Shown: positions 51,691-62,162 of the stretch, one piece after another | Layout of the letters: the number at the start of each line of letters is the position of its first letter | Position numbering within the stretch: position 1 is the stretch's first letter | Origin: Paenimyroides marinum | Lineage (GTDB): Bacteria > Bacteroidota > Bacteroidia > Flavobacteriales > Flavobacteriaceae | Length of the DNA stretch: 64,000 bases | Assembly (NCBI RefSeq): GCF_900108395.1 | Contig: NZ_FNXE01000003.1 | Location: 1 to 64,000, forward strand | Reading direction: 5' to 3' | The notes under the pieces: model-generated | Database searches by the model: none | The model's input: the letters and a program-made list of their open reading frames with translations, nothing else | What the model was told of the DNA's origin: nothing | Translations under genes and position numbers: made by a program

Positions 51691-53873
51691 TCTTCACTTA
51701 CTTTTTTTATCAACGTAAAATCTAATTGTTTTTTGACCAAATCGGCATTTTTAACTTTTACGATTACTTCATCGCCCAGTTGCAGCAGGTTTTTAGTAAC
51801 TTCGCCCACCAAAGCGTATTGTTGGTCGTCAAATGTGTAATAATCGTCTTTAATCTCACGGATGCGAACCATTCCTTCACATTTATTTTCTACAATTTCA
51901 ACATAAATTCCCCATTCGGTAACTCCGGAAATTACCCCTAAAAACTCCTCGTCTTTATGATCCTGCATAAACTTAACCTGCATGTATTTTATGCTGTCGC
52001 GTTCTGCATTGGCAGCAAGGTTTTCCATTTGCGAGCAATGGATAGATTTTTCTTCGTACACTTCTTCATCTGCCGATTTTGCTCCGTCTAAATAATTTTG
52101 TAGCAATCTGTGTGCCATAACATCAGGGTATCGGCGGATAGGCGAGGTAAAATGCGAGTAATAATCAAATGCCAAGCCGTAATGACCAATATTATCTGTT
52201 GAATACACGGCCTTGCTCATACTGCGAATAGCTAACGTATCAACCATATTCTGCTCTTTTTTGCCTTGTACATCGGTTAACAGCTGGTTTAAAGATTTAG
52301 AAATGGTGTCTTTGGATTTGAAATTTAATCCGTAACCAAATTTAGAAACCACTGCTTGTAGATTGAACAATTTATCCTGATCGGGTTCGTCGTGAATACG
52401 GTAAATAAAGGTCTTCTTTTGTTTACCGATAAATTCAGAAACTTTGCGGTTTGCCAGCAACATAAATTCTTCAATTAAATGATTGGCATCTTTTGATACT
52501 TTAAAATACACGCCGGTTGGTTCGTCGTTTTCGTCTAAATGAAACTTTACTTCTACCTTATCAAAAGAAACCGCACCGTTTGCCATACGTTTGGCACGCA
52601 GCTTTTTAGCCAGATCGTCTATTGTTAAAATAGCATCAACAATAGGTTTTTCTATCGTTTGGTCTTCGTTGGTTAACGATATTTCGGCAGGAATTTTATT
52701 TCCTTTGGTTTCAATGATAACCTGAGCTTCTTCGTAAGCAAATCGTTTGTCGGAATAGGTTACGGTTCTGCCAAACCACGAGTTTACTATTTCTGCTTTT
52801 TTGTTCAGTTCAAAAACGGCAGAAAAGGTATATTTTTCTTCGTTAGGGCGTAATGAACAGGCAAAGTTTGATAATACTTCTGGAAGCATTGGCACTACGC
52901 GGTCTACCAGATAGATAGATGTGGCACGGTTGTAAGCTTCTTCATCTAAAATAGTACCTTCTTGTACATAATGCGAAACATCGGCAATGTGAATTCCAAT
53001 TTCGTAATTTCCGTTTTCTAAAACCTGAAACGACAATGCATCGTCAAAATCTTTGGCATCGCGCGGATCAATTGTAAAAGTAAGCACATTGCGCATATCA
53101 CGGCGTTTCGCAATTTCTTCTTCGGTAATCGATGTGTCTAATTTCTGAGCAAAAGTTTCCACTTCGATAGGAAATTCGGTTGGTAAACCATATTCAGCCA
53201 AAATAGCATGCATTTCGGTATTGTGTTCGCCCGGTTTTCCTAAAACCTTAATTACTTTTGCATACGGATTGTTGGCTTTTTCAGGCCAATCGGTCATTTT
53301 TACCAAAACAACATCGCCGTTTTCAGCATCGCCAAATTTTTCTTTGGGAATAAATAAATCCACATACATTTTAGGGTTTGCAGAAACCACAAAAGCAAAG
53401 GTGCCGTGCATTTGAATCACACCCACAAATTCATCGCGTTTGCGTTCTAAAATCTCTATAACCTCGGCTTCGGGCTTTTTGCCTTTACGTTTGTTATATA
53501 CGTAAACCTTAACTTTATCGCCATGCAGGGCTTTGTTTAAATTGTTGGTGGGAATGAAAGGATCTTCTTCGAACTCGCTGCTTACAAAATAGGCTGCTTT
53601 ACGCGAAGTCATGTCAATTATTCCTTCAAAATAACTCGATTGTTCTACAATGCGAAATTTTCCGCGATCAGTCTCTTCTATTTTTTGTTTGGAAACCAAA
53701 TATTTTAATTCTTTAATAATTTCGTTTCTGCCTTTGGTATCGGTAACTTCAAAAGCAGCAGCTATTTGTTTGTAGTTAAAAACTTTGGAGCTGTTTTGCG
53801 ATAGTAATTTTAAAATTTTACCTGAAAAATCTTTCCCCGGTTTTTTATTAAATTTTCTTATTTTCTTTGTCAT
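51687..53873 (-). CDS. rnr: Ribonuclease R
   Basis: 728-aa 3'-5' exoribonuclease of the RNB family. N-terminal winged helix (LKLLSQNSSKVFNYKQIAAAF), two cold-shock domains, RNB domain with the metal-binding TIDPRDAKDFDDALS (about 270-284), HIADVSHYV, and C-terminal S1 domain (GVISGVTEWGIYVEI). Degrades structured RNA. Start at MTKKIRKFNKK; an upstream in-frame ATG would include the promoter. Confidence 0.95.
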   Translation of the reverse strand: MTKKIRKFNKKPGKDFSGKILKLLSQNSSKVFNYKQIAAAFEVTDTKGRNEIIKELKYLVSKQKIEETDRGKFRIVEQSSYFEGIIDMTSRKAAYFVSSEFEEDPFIPTNNLNKALHGDKVKVYVYNKRKGKKPEAEVIEILERKRDEFVGVIQMHGTFAFVVSANPKMYVDLFIPKEKFGDAENGDVVLVKMTDWPEKANNPYAKVIKVLGKPGEHNTEMHAILAEYGLPTEFPIEVETFAQKLDTSITEEEIAKRRDMRNVLTFTIDPRDAKDFDDALSFQVLENGNYEIGIHIADVSHYVQEGTILDEEAYNRATSIYLVDRVVPMLPEVLSNFACSLRPNEEKYTFSAVFELNKKAEIVNSWFGRTVTYSDKRFAYEEAQVIIETKGNKIPAEISLTNEDQTIEKPIVDAILTIDDLAKKLRAKRMANGAVSFDKVEVKFHLDENDEPTGVYFKVSKDANHLIEEFMLLANRKVSEFIGKQKKTFIYRIHDEPDQDKLFNLQAVVSKFGYGLNFKSKDTISKSLNQLLTDVQGKKEQNMVDTLAIRSMSKAVYSTDNIGHYGLAFDYYSHFTSPIRRYPDVMAHRLLQNYLDGAKSADEEVYEEKSIHCSQMENLAANAERDSIKYMQVKFMQDHKDEEFLGVISGVTEWGIYVEIVENKCEGMVRIREIKDDYYTFDDQQYALVGEVTKNLLQLGDEVIVKVKNADLVKKQLDFTLIKKVSEE

Positions 53874-53917
53874 ATATAAATTATCATAAGCACAATGCTT
53901 AATATCTATTAAAGGTA

Positions 53918-53925
53918 CAAAAATA
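53918..53925 (-). promoter_or_regulatory. -7 box of rnr promoter
   Basis: The minus strand reads TATTTTTG (TAnnTTTG), 45 nt upstream of the chosen rnr ATG. Confidence 0.5.
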
Positions 53926-54091
53926 ATCAAGGTGCAAATGTAAAATTTGTTATAAATAATTAGTATCCTGTTTTTTGAATTTTCAAAGTTCTATGTGAAT
54001 GTTAATTTTTTAATTTAAATGCAGCTTAAAGCATATAATGTGATGTTTTTATTTGTAAATTAAGCGATGTAAAAATTAAACGATAAAAGAT

Positions 54092-55720
54092 ATGGATAAA
54101 TTGTCTTATGTACACGGTGCAAGTGAAAAACAATTGTTAGGAGAAACAATAGGATCTCATTTAAAACACATGGTAGAAAAGTTTCCTGATCAAGAAGCTT
54201 TGGTATCGGTACATCAGAATTACAGGGCAACCTATCTTGATTTTTATCAGCAAACAGGGACCTTGGCAAAAGCTTTGCTGGCTAACGGCGTTTTTAATGG
54301 AGACCGTGTGGGCATTTGGGCTCCAAATTGTTATGAATGGACATTATTGCAATATGCCACCGCAAGAATTGGTGTGATTTTAGTGAATTTAAACCCGGCA
54401 TATCGTGCACACGAAGTAAGTTTTGCCATGAACCAGTCTGAGATAAAATTGGTTGTTTCGGCACTTTCTTTTAAAACATCTGACTATAAAAATATGCTGA
54501 CTTTAGTTCGTGAAGATTGCCCATCGTTACAGGAAGTGGTTTATTTAAACGAAGATTGGGATGAATTTTTAGCAACGGCAGTTGAAATATCCGATGAAGC
54601 TTTAAGAAATGCCGAAAAAGCAGTTCAATTTGATGATCCTGTGAATATTCAGTACACTTCAGGCACTACCGGATTTCCCAAAGGGGTAACGCTTTCACAC
54701 CACAATATATTAAACAACGGATATTTTATTGGCGAACGTTTGCATTATACCGAAAAAGACCGCGTTTGTATTCCCGTGCCTTTTTATCACTGTTTCGGTA
54801 TGGTCATTGGCAATATAGCCTGTACCACACACGGCAGCTGTATGGTTATTCCCAACGATGCTTTTGATGCGGCAAAAAGCTTAGAAGCTGTTCAGAACGA
54901 AAAGTGCACCTCGTTATATGGCGTTCCGACAATGTTTATTTCAGAATTAGGACTGCCTAATTTCAAGGAATACGATTTATCTACATTAAGAACCGGAGTA
55001 ATGGCAGGATCACTGTGTCCGCCGGAAATTATGAAAAGGGTACAAAGTGAAATGAACATGAAAGAAGTAAGTATCTGCTACGGAATGACCGAAACTTCGC
55101 CTGTATCTACACAAACTAAAATAGGCGTTCCTTTTGAAAAACAAGTAAGTACTGTTGGTACCGTTCAGGATCATTTAGAAATTAAGATTATTGACCCGGA
55201 AACAGGAGGCATTGTTCCCCGCGGATCATCGGGCGAATTGTGTACCCGAGGTTATTCGGTTATGTTAAAATACTGGAACGATCCCGAAAAAACAAGTCAA
55301 TCTTTAGACGAAGGCAGATGGATGCATACCGGAGATTTGGCATCTATGGACGAGGACGGCTATATTACGATTACAGGAAGAATTAAAGATTTAATTATTC
55401 GTGGCGGAGAAAACATATCGCCTAAATGGATCGAAGATTTTTTATACACGCATCCAAAAATTGTCGATGTACAGGTGATTGGCGTACCAAGCGAAAAATA
55501 TGGTGAAGAAGTAATGGCATGGGTAAAACTGCACGAAGGAATAGAAGCCAACGCGGAAGAATTACAATTGTTTTGCAATCAGAAAATAGCGCATTATTGT
55601 GTGCCTAAGTACTGGAAATTTGTAGATTCTTTTCCAATGACTATTTCTGGAAAGATACGAAAAGTAGAAATGCGTGAAATTTCGGTTAAAGAATTGGGAT
55701 TAGAGCATTTGCTAAAATAA
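54092..55720 (+). CDS. Fatty-acyl-CoA synthetase (AMP-binding)
   Basis: 542 aa ANL-superfamily enzyme that activates fatty acids with ATP and CoA. P-loop [12 protein letters not shown] (about 188-199), A4/A5 motifs GMTETSPVS (about 332-340), [17 protein letters not shown] and [16 protein letters not shown] (about 428-443), catalytic Lys in SGKIRK near the C-terminus. Closest in layout to medium/long-chain acyl-CoA ligases. Monocistronic, with rpiB following on its own promoter. Confidence 0.9.
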   Translation: MDKLSYVHGASEKQLLGETIGSHLKHMVEKFPDQEALVSVHQNYRATYLDFYQQTGTLAKALLANGVFNGDRVGIWAPNCYEWTLLQYATARIGVILVNLNPAYRAHEVSFAMNQSEIKLVVSALSFKTSDYKNMLTLVREDCPSLQEVVYLNEDWDEFLATAVEISDEALRNAEKAVQFDDPVNIQYTSGTTGFPKGVTLSHHNILNNGYFIGERLHYTEKDRVCIPVPFYHCFGMVIGNIACTTHGSCMVIPNDAFDAAKSLEAVQNEKCTSLYGVPTMFISELGLPNFKEYDLSTLRTGVMAGSLCPPEIMKRVQSEMNMKEVSICYGMTETSPVSTQTKIGVPFEKQVSTVGTVQDHLEIKIIDPETGGIVPRGSSGELCTRGYSVMLKYWNDPEKTSQSLDEGRWMHTGDLASMDEDGYITITGRIKDLIIRGGENISPKWIEDFLYTHPKIVDVQVIGVPSEKYGEEVMAWVKLHEGIEANAEELQLFCNQKIAHYCVPKYWKFVDSFPMTISGKIRKVEMREISVKELGLEHLLK

Positions 55721-55746
55721 CAGTGAATTTCAAGTTTAAAATAAAT

Positions 55747-55754
55747 TATCTTTG
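55747..55754 (+). promoter_or_regulatory. -7 box of rpiB promoter
   Basis: TATCTTTG, 21 nt upstream of the rpiB ATG; matches the Bacteroidota -7 consensus. Confidence 0.6.
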
Positions 55755-55775
55755 CACAAACAACACTCACAAGAT

Positions 55776-56207
55776 ATGAAGATAGCGATAGGAAACGACC
55801 ACGCAGGTCCGGAATACAAAAAAGCAATAGTAGAAATGCTGCAGAACAAAGGATTTGAAGTAGTAAATTACGGAACGGACACGTTTGATTCTGTAGATTA
55901 CCCTGATTTTGGTCACAAAGTAGCACAAGATGTAGAGGATAAAAAAGTTGATTTTGGAATCGTTATTTGTGGTTCAGGCAACGGAATTGCCATGAGTGCA
56001 AACAAATATCAAGGTGTGCGTTGTGCATTATGCTGGACAAAAGAAATTGCTGTTTTGGCACGCCAACATAACGATGCCAATGTAATCTCTATCCCGGCAC
56101 GTTTTACGGCTATTCCACAAGTTTTAGAAATGGTTGATGTTTTTCTTTCTACAGAATTTGAAGGAGGAAGACATGCTAACCGAGTGAATAAAATTGCGTG
56201 TAGATAA
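55776..56207 (+). CDS. rpiB: Ribose 5-phosphate isomerase B
   Basis: 143 aa LacAB/RpiB-type isomerase interconverting ribose 5-phosphate and ribulose 5-phosphate in the pentose phosphate pathway. IAIGNDHAGPEYK (4-16), the catalytic Cys region GIVICGSGNGIAMSANK and RHANRVNKI near the end are diagnostic. The start is set at MKIAIGND; an in-frame ATG at 55752 overlaps the promoter. Confidence 0.95.
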   Translation: MKIAIGNDHAGPEYKKAIVEMLQNKGFEVVNYGTDTFDSVDYPDFGHKVAQDVEDKKVDFGIVICGSGNGIAMSANKYQGVRCALCWTKEIAVLARQHNDANVISIPARFTAIPQVLEMVDVFLSTEFEGGRHANRVNKIACR

Positions 56208-56217
56208 CGAAAATGCT

Positions 56218-56691
56218 ATGAATTCTGTTATTGACAGTACGCAATACAATGCTATTGCCCGATGGAGTATTTTTATACCAATCGGGATTTTTCTCGTAAT
56301 ACTTGTTGGTAATTGGGGGTCAACTTTTTTCTATTTTGGGATAATAATACTACTTGTATTGATTTGGGCAGCCTGGTATATGTTTTCTACAAAACTTTTA
56401 TTGAAAACATCTGATTTAGGAATTTCCTACCAATTAAAACCCTTTCAAAAAACGGAAGTATTCATACCATTTGATGATATTCTGGAATTAGATATTGAAG
56501 CAACAGATTTTCTTACCAAATTTGGTGGATGGGGAAAAAGAAAAAAAGGGAATGAAGTTGCTTATGTATTTAATGATGGATTTTTCCTGAAAATTAAGAC
56601 AGCTGACCGTACTTTTTATTTTTCTCTTTCTGACGATGTGAAACAAAAATGGAAAGACTTCGTTATTGAAAAAACATCTAAAACTCCCTGA
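56218..56691 (+). CDS. Membrane protein of unknown function
   Basis: 157 aa from MNSVIDSTQ. Two adjacent membrane helices (IFIPIGIFLVILVGNW and FFYFGIIILLVLIWAAWYMF) are followed by a PH-domain-like soluble part (LGISYQLKPFQKTEVFIPFDDILELDIE). A PH-like domain downstream of paired helices is common in small bacterial membrane proteins; no name can be given. Confidence 0.65.
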   Translation: MNSVIDSTQYNAIARWSIFIPIGIFLVILVGNWGSTFFYFGIIILLVLIWAAWYMFSTKLLLKTSDLGISYQLKPFQKTEVFIPFDDILELDIEATDFLTKFGGWGKRKKGNEVAYVFNDGFFLKIKTADRTFYFSLSDDVKQKWKDFVIEKTSKTP

Positions 56692-56798
56692 TATTACGCT
56701 TTCTGACACAAATGTCGGGAAAATGTCATAGGGTTGCCGTAAGATTTTTATGCCTTCAAAAGTAGTTTTGTAGCATAAAAATCTAATAGTAAATTTAT

Positions 56799-57371
56799 AT
56801 GGAAACAATAGGAACAAAAATTACACAATTAAGAAAACAAAAAGCTTTTTCTCAAGAGCAATTAGCAGAATTGGCAAAAGTAAATGTCCGCACCATTCAA
56901 CGAATTGAAAATAATGAAACCACACCGCGCGGTGCTACTTTAAAACTAATTTGTGATGCGTTGGGCGTAACTCCCGATGAAATTGTAAATTTTGAAAAAA
57001 CAGAAGATCATACGTTTTTAATTTGGCTGCATTTATCGGTTATGTTGGGTTATGTTTTGCCAATGGGCAATATCATTTTACCACTGATTCTTTGGCTTTC
57101 AAACAAAAACAGAATTGAACACGTAAACGAACAAGGAAAAAATATTCTTAATTTTCAGATTTTATATTCCGTAGTTACTTTTATTATAATATCTTTTGGA
57201 GCTTTAAGTAAAATTATTCATAGCAAAGGAACAATTGGCTTAGAAGAAGCCTTAATTATTGTCTTGGTTTTAGGAATGATCAATTTCTTTTTTCCGATCA
57301 TTAATGCAATCCGTATTTCTAAAGGAACAATAAAGAATTTTTATCCAACGGTTATTCGGTTTATCAAATAA
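56799..57371 (+). CDS. XRE-type HTH regulator with membrane domain (DUF4870-like)
   Basis: 190 aa. N-terminal XRE HTH (KITQLRKQKAFSQEQLAELAKVNVRTIQRIENNE, about 7-40), then two pairs of membrane helices: VMLGYVLPMGNIILPLILWL and a later IIVLVLGMINFFFPIINAI. The combination is a membrane-tethered transcription factor or a regulator with a Tic20-like DUF4870 module. Converges with the DUF1294 gene (8-nt overlap of ends). Confidence 0.78.
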   Translation: METIGTKITQLRKQKAFSQEQLAELAKVNVRTIQRIENNETTPRGATLKLICDALGVTPDEIVNFEKTEDHTFLIWLHLSVMLGYVLPMGNIILPLILWLSNKNRIEHVNEQGKNILNFQILYSVVTFIIISFGALSKIIHSKGTIGLEEALIIVLVLGMINFFFPIINAIRISKGTIKNFYPTVIRFIK

Positions 57372-57639
57372 AAAACTTTCGTTTATAAAAAGCAAAGAAG
57401 AACAATAACTGTACAATTAAAATACCGTAAAACCATAATTTAAAAGACATTTTTTTTGTTTTGTGCCGGTATTTGTTCATGCCAATCCATGCACCCAGAG
57501 TTCCGCCGAAAGCAACTACCGAAAGCAGATTTTTCTCAGAAATACGTCGTTTACCTTTAATTGCCCGTTCTTTATCCAAATGAAACAAGCTAAAAGCAAT
57601 GTAATTCACGATGACTAAATAAAGGAATACAAATTTCAT
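57364..57639 (-). CDS. DUF1294 family membrane protein
   Basis: 91 aa. DKERAIKGKRRISEKNLLSVVAFGGTLGAWIGMNKYRHKTKK is the DUF1294 signature, flanked by membrane helices at both ends. Function unknown. Confidence 0.82.
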   Translation of the reverse strand: MKFVFLYLVIVNYIAFSLFHLDKERAIKGKRRISEKNLLSVVAFGGTLGAWIGMNKYRHKTKKMSFKLWFYGILIVQLLFFFAFYKRKFFI

Positions 57640-57690
57640 ATCACAATAATTGCTGTAAAGGTAGTATTTTAGCGATTCAATTCAATTACA

Positions 57691-59820
57691 ATGAACCAAA
57701 TTCAATACATAAAAAAACAGGTAGCTGTTTCTGAACGGTCTATCGAAAACACATTGCAATTATTAGCTCAAGATTGCACCATTCCGTTTATAGCCCGCTA
57801 CCGCAAAGATGTTACCGGAAACTTAGACGAAGTACAAATCGAAAATATCCAAAAAGCGGCTGTTCAGTATGATACCATTATAAAACGGAAAGAAGCAATC
57901 TTAATTTCGATTGAAGAGCAAGGGCAACTGACCGATTTTTTAAAGGATAAAATTTCACAATTGTTTGATTTAACAGAGATCGAAGATTTGTATCTGCCGT
58001 ATAAAAAGAAACGAAAAACCAAAGCAGATACTGCACGTGACGCTGGCTTGGAACCTTTGGCAAAAATCATTATGGCTCAAAAAACAGATGATTTAGAATT
58101 TGCAGCCGAAAAGTTTTTAAACAGTAAGATTGATTCTTCAGAAGAAGCTTTGCAAGGTGCACGGGATATTATTGCTGAGTGGGTAAATGAAAATGTTTTT
58201 GTTCGTAAAACACTCCGAAGAAAATTCCAACGGGAAGCTGAAATTTCTACGAAAGTCATCAAAACCAAAAAAGACGAGGAAGCTGCACAGAAATTCGAAC
58301 AATATTTCGATTGGAACGAACCGCTTTTTAAAGCCGCCTCGCACCGGTTATTGGCAATGTTGCGTGCTGCAAACGAAGGTTTTGTGCGGTTGACTATTGC
58401 TATTGACAAAGAAACCGCCTTGAATTTTATTGAGGAAACCATCATTAAAAATCCGCAACACGAAGAAACAACTCATCAAATTAAACAGGCAATTGCCGAT
58501 GGTTACAAACGATTGTTAGAGCCAACACTTTCAAACGAAGTTTTACAGGAATACAAACTCAAAGCCGATGTACAGTCGATTGGTGTTTTTTCTGAAAATT
58601 TGTCGCAATTATTATTGGCGGCTCCGTTGGGCGAAAAACGTGTTTTGGCAATAGATCCGGGCTATAAAACAGGCTGTAAAGTAGTTTGCATCGACGAAAA
58701 CGGAAATTTACTATACAACGAAACCATTTTTCCGCACGCTCCACAAAAAGAAATCGGAATGGCGACCAAAAAAGTACGTTCTATGGTTAATTCCTATAAA
58801 ATTGATGCCATTGCTATAGGGAACGGAACGGCTTCTCGCGAGACAGAATTTTTTATTAAAAAAGTTGCTTTTGACAAGCCAGTTCAGGTTTTTATCGTGA
58901 ACGAAGCTGGTGCATCGGTTTATTCCGCTTCAAAAATTGCCCGTGACGAATTCCCTAATTACGATGTAACCGTTCGTGGATCTGTTTCCATTGGACGCAG
59001 GTTGCAGGATCCGTTGGCGGAACTGGTTAAAATTGATCCGAAATCTATTGGGGTCGGGCAATATCAACACGATGTGGATCAAGGTCTGTTAAAACAGGAA
59101 TTAGACAACGTGGTGATACGTTCTGTGAATAAAGTGGGAATTAATCTGAACACGGCAAGTAAGTCGCTGTTGAGTTACGTATCGGGGATCGGAGAAAAAT
59201 TAGCAGAAAATATTGTTAATTATCGAGCAGAAAACGGAGCTTTTACTAATCGTAGAGAATTAAAAAAAGTACCTCGGTTAGGCGAGCGGGCGTATCAGCA
59301 AGCAGTAGCTTTCGTGCGGATTGTTAACGGAGATTTAATTTTGGATAATTCGGCAGTACATCCTGAAGCCTATTCGTTAGTAGAAAAAATGGCAAAAGAT
59401 TTAAAAATAACCACTGAAGTTTTAATTGGTAACAAAACCTTGATTGATAAAATTGATCCATTGAACTATATTTCTGAGACATTTGGTAAGCATTATATTA
59501 CTGATGTGTTAAAAGAACTGGAAAAACCGGGATTGGATCCCCGAAGAAATGCTAAAGTTTTAGAGTTTGATTCTTCTTTAAAAACAATTAACGATGTAGA
59601 AATTGGGAGGGTTTACAACGGAATTGTCAACAACATTACCAATTTTGGTTGTTTTGTAGATATTGGTATTAAAGAAAGCGGTTTGGTTCACATTTCACAA
59701 CTAAAAGAAGGCTTTGTATCAGATGTGAACGAAGTGGTAAAACTGCATCAGCACGTAGAAGTGAAAGTTTTAGAAGTTGATTTAGCAAAAAAACGTTTAC
59801 AATTATCGATGATTTTATAA
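57691..59820 (+). CDS. tex: Tex-family RNA-binding transcription accessory protein
   Basis: 709 aa. Tex N-terminal domain, YqgF-like RNase H fold (RVLAIDPGYKTGCKVVCIDENG, about 320-342), helix-hairpin-helix pair (NTASKSLLSYVSGIGEKLAENIV), and C-terminal S1 domain (GRVYNGIVNNITNFGCFVDIG). Tex proteins bind nucleic acid and associate with transcription. Full length for the family; monocistronic. Confidence 0.95.
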   Translation: MNQIQYIKKQVAVSERSIENTLQLLAQDCTIPFIARYRKDVTGNLDEVQIENIQKAAVQYDTIIKRKEAILISIEEQGQLTDFLKDKISQLFDLTEIEDLYLPYKKKRKTKADTARDAGLEPLAKIIMAQKTDDLEFAAEKFLNSKIDSSEEALQGARDIIAEWVNENVFVRKTLRRKFQREAEISTKVIKTKKDEEAAQKFEQYFDWNEPLFKAASHRLLAMLRAANEGFVRLTIAIDKETALNFIEETIIKNPQHEETTHQIKQAIADGYKRLLEPTLSNEVLQEYKLKADVQSIGVFSENLSQLLLAAPLGEKRVLAIDPGYKTGCKVVCIDENGNLLYNETIFPHAPQKEIGMATKKVRSMVNSYKIDAIAIGNGTASRETEFFIKKVAFDKPVQVFIVNEAGASVYSASKIARDEFPNYDVTVRGSVSIGRRLQDPLAELVKIDPKSIGVGQYQHDVDQGLLKQELDNVVIRSVNKVGINLNTASKSLLSYVSGIGEKLAENIVNYRAENGAFTNRRELKKVPRLGERAYQQAVAFVRIVNGDLILDNSAVHPEAYSLVEKMAKDLKITTEVLIGNKTLIDKIDPLNYISETFGKHYITDVLKELEKPGLDPRRNAKVLEFDSSLKTINDVEIGRVYNGIVNNITNFGCFVDIGIKESGLVHISQLKEGFVSDVNEVVKLHQHVEVKVLEVDLAKKRLQLSMIL

Positions 59821-59888
59821 TAAATTGACCTTAATACACAGTTTGAAAGAGGAAATAATACACATGTCGGGTATTTTTTCACATTTTA

Positions 59889-60177
59889 TTTGGTGGTTTT
59901 ATTTCGTTTTGTTAATTTTGTTTCTGACAATAAATATATTGATAATCAATTGTTTAATATATATTATCAATTTTTTTCGCAGTAATTAATTTTATGGTAT
60001 TTAATTTGTTATATTTTATATGAAAAAGGAAATAACCTTATAAACAAAAAAATTGTTCAAAAAAAATTGTTATGAGAAAGAAATTGCTTTTTAAGCAATT
60101 ATAAGTAAAAGAAAGTAGTGTTTTTATTATGTTTTATAAGGGATGCCCGCTCGATTTATTCGAGCGGGTATTTTTTT
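59889..60177 (+). ncRNA. Candidate small RNA between tex and tatA
   Basis: A TTTG at 59889-59892 and TAATTTTG at 59913-59920 are spaced 20 nt, an ideal Bacteroidota promoter. About 225 nt later comes a strong terminator (CCCGCTCGA / TCGAGCGGG then a T run, 60145-60177). No ORF longer than about 10 codons lies between, and AATTGCTTTTTAAGCAATT forms an internal hairpin. Presence of both signals around non-coding sequence suggests a small RNA; alternatively the terminator belongs to tex. Confidence 0.4.
60145..60177 (+). terminator. Strong rho-independent terminator
   Basis: CCCGCTCGA pairs with TCGAGCGGG around a short loop, followed by TATTTTTTTT. It lies 325 bp after tex, which is far for a tex terminator. 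Confidence 0.85.
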
Positions 60178-60202
60178 ATACCTATTCAAATGGCGGTATG
60201 CC

Positions 60203-60230
60203 ATAAAAAAAGATGCCATTGGCATCTTTC
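60203..60230 (-). terminator. Terminator of tatA
   Basis: AAAGATGCCA pairs with TGGCATCTTT; the A run to the left gives T residues on the minus strand. Directly behind the tatA stop codon. Confidence 0.7.
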
Positions 60231-60232
60231 AG

Positions 60233-60424
60233 TTATTCCGTTTTAGAATCCGTGTTGTTTTTATTAGGATTTGAAGTTGCTCCGCTATTGTCTTTAGAAG
60301 CATCTTTAAATTCTTTAATTCCAGAACCTAATCCTTTCATTAATTCCGGTATTTTTTTTCCTCCAAATAATAAAAGTATCACAGCTACAATTAAAATTAT
60401 TTCGGTTGCACCTAACTTACCCAT
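60233..60424 (-). CDS. tatA: Sec-independent protein translocase TatA
   Basis: 63 aa. One N-terminal membrane helix ([25 protein letters not shown]) with the conserved FGGKKIPEL hinge, amphipathic helix and a disordered polar tail. TatA forms the pore of the twin-arginine pathway; TatC is not in the window. Confidence 0.93.
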   Translation of the reverse strand: MGKLGATEIILIVAVILLLFGGKKIPELMKGLGSGIKEFKDASKDNSGATSNPNKNNTDSKTE

Positions 60425-60464
60425 TGTTTTATATTTTTTTAATTAGAAACAAATTTATAATCAG

Positions 60465-60472
60465 CAAAGATA
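60465..60472 (-). promoter_or_regulatory. -7 box of tatA promoter
   Basis: The minus strand reads TATCTTTG, about 40 nt upstream of the tatA ATG. Confidence 0.55.
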
Positions 60473-60611
60473 TAACATTTTACGCCTAACTTATTTTTTT
60501 ATTTTGTTATTTTTAACAATAGAAGCTGTTAATATTAAAATGATTAAAGTTTTGTGTAGTTAAATTTTTTTTTAAATTCAGATGTCCGATTTTTGTAATA
60601 AAAACCAACGT

Positions 60612-62105
60612 ATGTCTGTAAAATCTTTTTTTGCAAAAATTTTTGCCAATATTGTTGTCATGCAGCAACAAAAATGGATGATTAAACCTGTTGAAACCCA
60701 GCAAAATTTATTTCATTCTTTAATACAGCAGGCAAAACTTACCCAATTTGGTAAAGACCATTTATTTACAGCTATAAAATCACATGCCGATTTTGTAAAA
60801 TACGTACCCGTTCGTGATTATGAAAGATTAAAAATTTATGTAGATCGGGTGGTTGCCGGCGAAAAGGATATTTTGTGGAAAGGCAAACCGTTGTATTTTG
60901 CCAAAACTTCGGGTACAACTTCGGGTGCAAAATACATTCCCATCACCAAAGAATCAATGCCGTATCACGTAGAAGGAGCACGAAATGCCATTCTTTTTTA
61001 CATTCAGGAAACGGGCAATGCTGATTTTGTTAATGGAAAGATGATTTTCTTACAGGGAAGTCCGGAAATGGATGAAAAAAACGGTATCAAAACCGGACGT
61101 TTATCAGGTATCGCCGCGCATTATGTTCCCAAATATTTACAAAAAAACCGGTTGCCAGATTGGGAAACCAATTGTATAGATGACTGGGAAACCAAAGTAA
61201 ATGCGATTGTTCAGGAAACCAAAAATGAAAACATGACGGTTATTTCCGGTATCCCATCGTGGGTTCAGATGTATTTTGAAAAACTCATTCAAGTATCGGG
61301 GCAAAGCGTGGGTAACTTGTTTAAAAACTTCAATCTGTTTATTTATGGCGGAGTGAATTATGAGCCTTATCGTAAAAAATTTGAACAATTAATCGGTCGA
61401 AAAGTTGATAGTATTGAGCTATATCCTGCTTCTGAAGGTTTTTTTGCTTACCAGGATTCTCAAAAAGAAAAGGGAATGCTGCTGCTTTTAAACGCCGGAA
61501 TTTTCTATGAATTTATTAAAGCCGATGAGTTTTATACCGAAAATCCCAAACGTTACACAATAGGCGAGGTGGCATTAAACGTTAATTATGTATTGATTAT
61601 TAGTACGAATGCCGGTTTGTGGGCATATAACATTGGCGATACTGTGATGTTTACCTCATTAAAACCTTATAGAATTATGGTTACGGGGCGTATTAAGCAT
61701 TATATTTCGGCTTTTGGCGAACACGTTATTGGTAAAGAAGTAGAACAGGCAATGCAACAGGCATTAAGCGAAACCGATGCCATGGTAACAGAATTTACCG
61801 TTGCTCCGCAAATCAGCCCAAATGATGAGTTGCCCTATCACGAATGGTTGATTGAATTTGAAAAAGAACCAACAGACATGGATACTTTTGCTTTAAAAAT
61901 TGACAACGCGTTAAGAAAACAAAATGTTTATTACGACGATTTGATTGTTGGTTCGGTTTTACGTACTTTAGTAATTACCAAAGTTCCGACAGGTGGTTTT
62001 AACGAATACATGAAATCGCAAGGAAAATTAGGCGGACAAAACAAATTGCCGCGTTTGGCTAACGACCGAAAAATTGCCGATTTCATTCATCAGAACTTAA
62101 AATAA
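60612..62105 (+). CDS. GH3 auxin-responsive promoter family protein
   Basis: 497 aa from MSVKSFFAK. Acyl-adenylate-type fold of the GH3 family: the ATP loop region FAKTSGTTSGAKYIPIT (about 98-114), IYGGVNYEPY and YPASEGFFAYQ, VTGRIKHYISAFGEHV. Plant GH3 enzymes conjugate amino acids to hormones; the bacterial substrates are unknown. An in-frame ATG 10 codons upstream is less like family starts. Confidence 0.85.
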   Translation: MSVKSFFAKIFANIVVMQQQKWMIKPVETQQNLFHSLIQQAKLTQFGKDHLFTAIKSHADFVKYVPVRDYERLKIYVDRVVAGEKDILWKGKPLYFAKTSGTTSGAKYIPITKESMPYHVEGARNAILFYIQETGNADFVNGKMIFLQGSPEMDEKNGIKTGRLSGIAAHYVPKYLQKNRLPDWETNCIDDWETKVNAIVQETKNENMTVISGIPSWVQMYFEKLIQVSGQSVGNLFKNFNLFIYGGVNYEPYRKKFEQLIGRKVDSIELYPASEGFFAYQDSQKEKGMLLLLNAGIFYEFIKADEFYTENPKRYTIGEVALNVNYVLIISTNAGLWAYNIGDTVMFTSLKPYRIMVTGRIKHYISAFGEHVIGKEVEQAMQQALSETDAMVTEFTVAPQISPNDELPYHEWLIEFEKEPTDMDTFALKIDNALRKQNVYYDDLIVGSVLRTLVITKVPTGGFNEYMKSQGKLGGQNKLPRLANDRKIADFIHQNLK

Positions 62106-62162
62106 AAACATAAAAAATGCTGCACTATGAACGTTTAAAATGAAAAACAAACTGCTATGATT

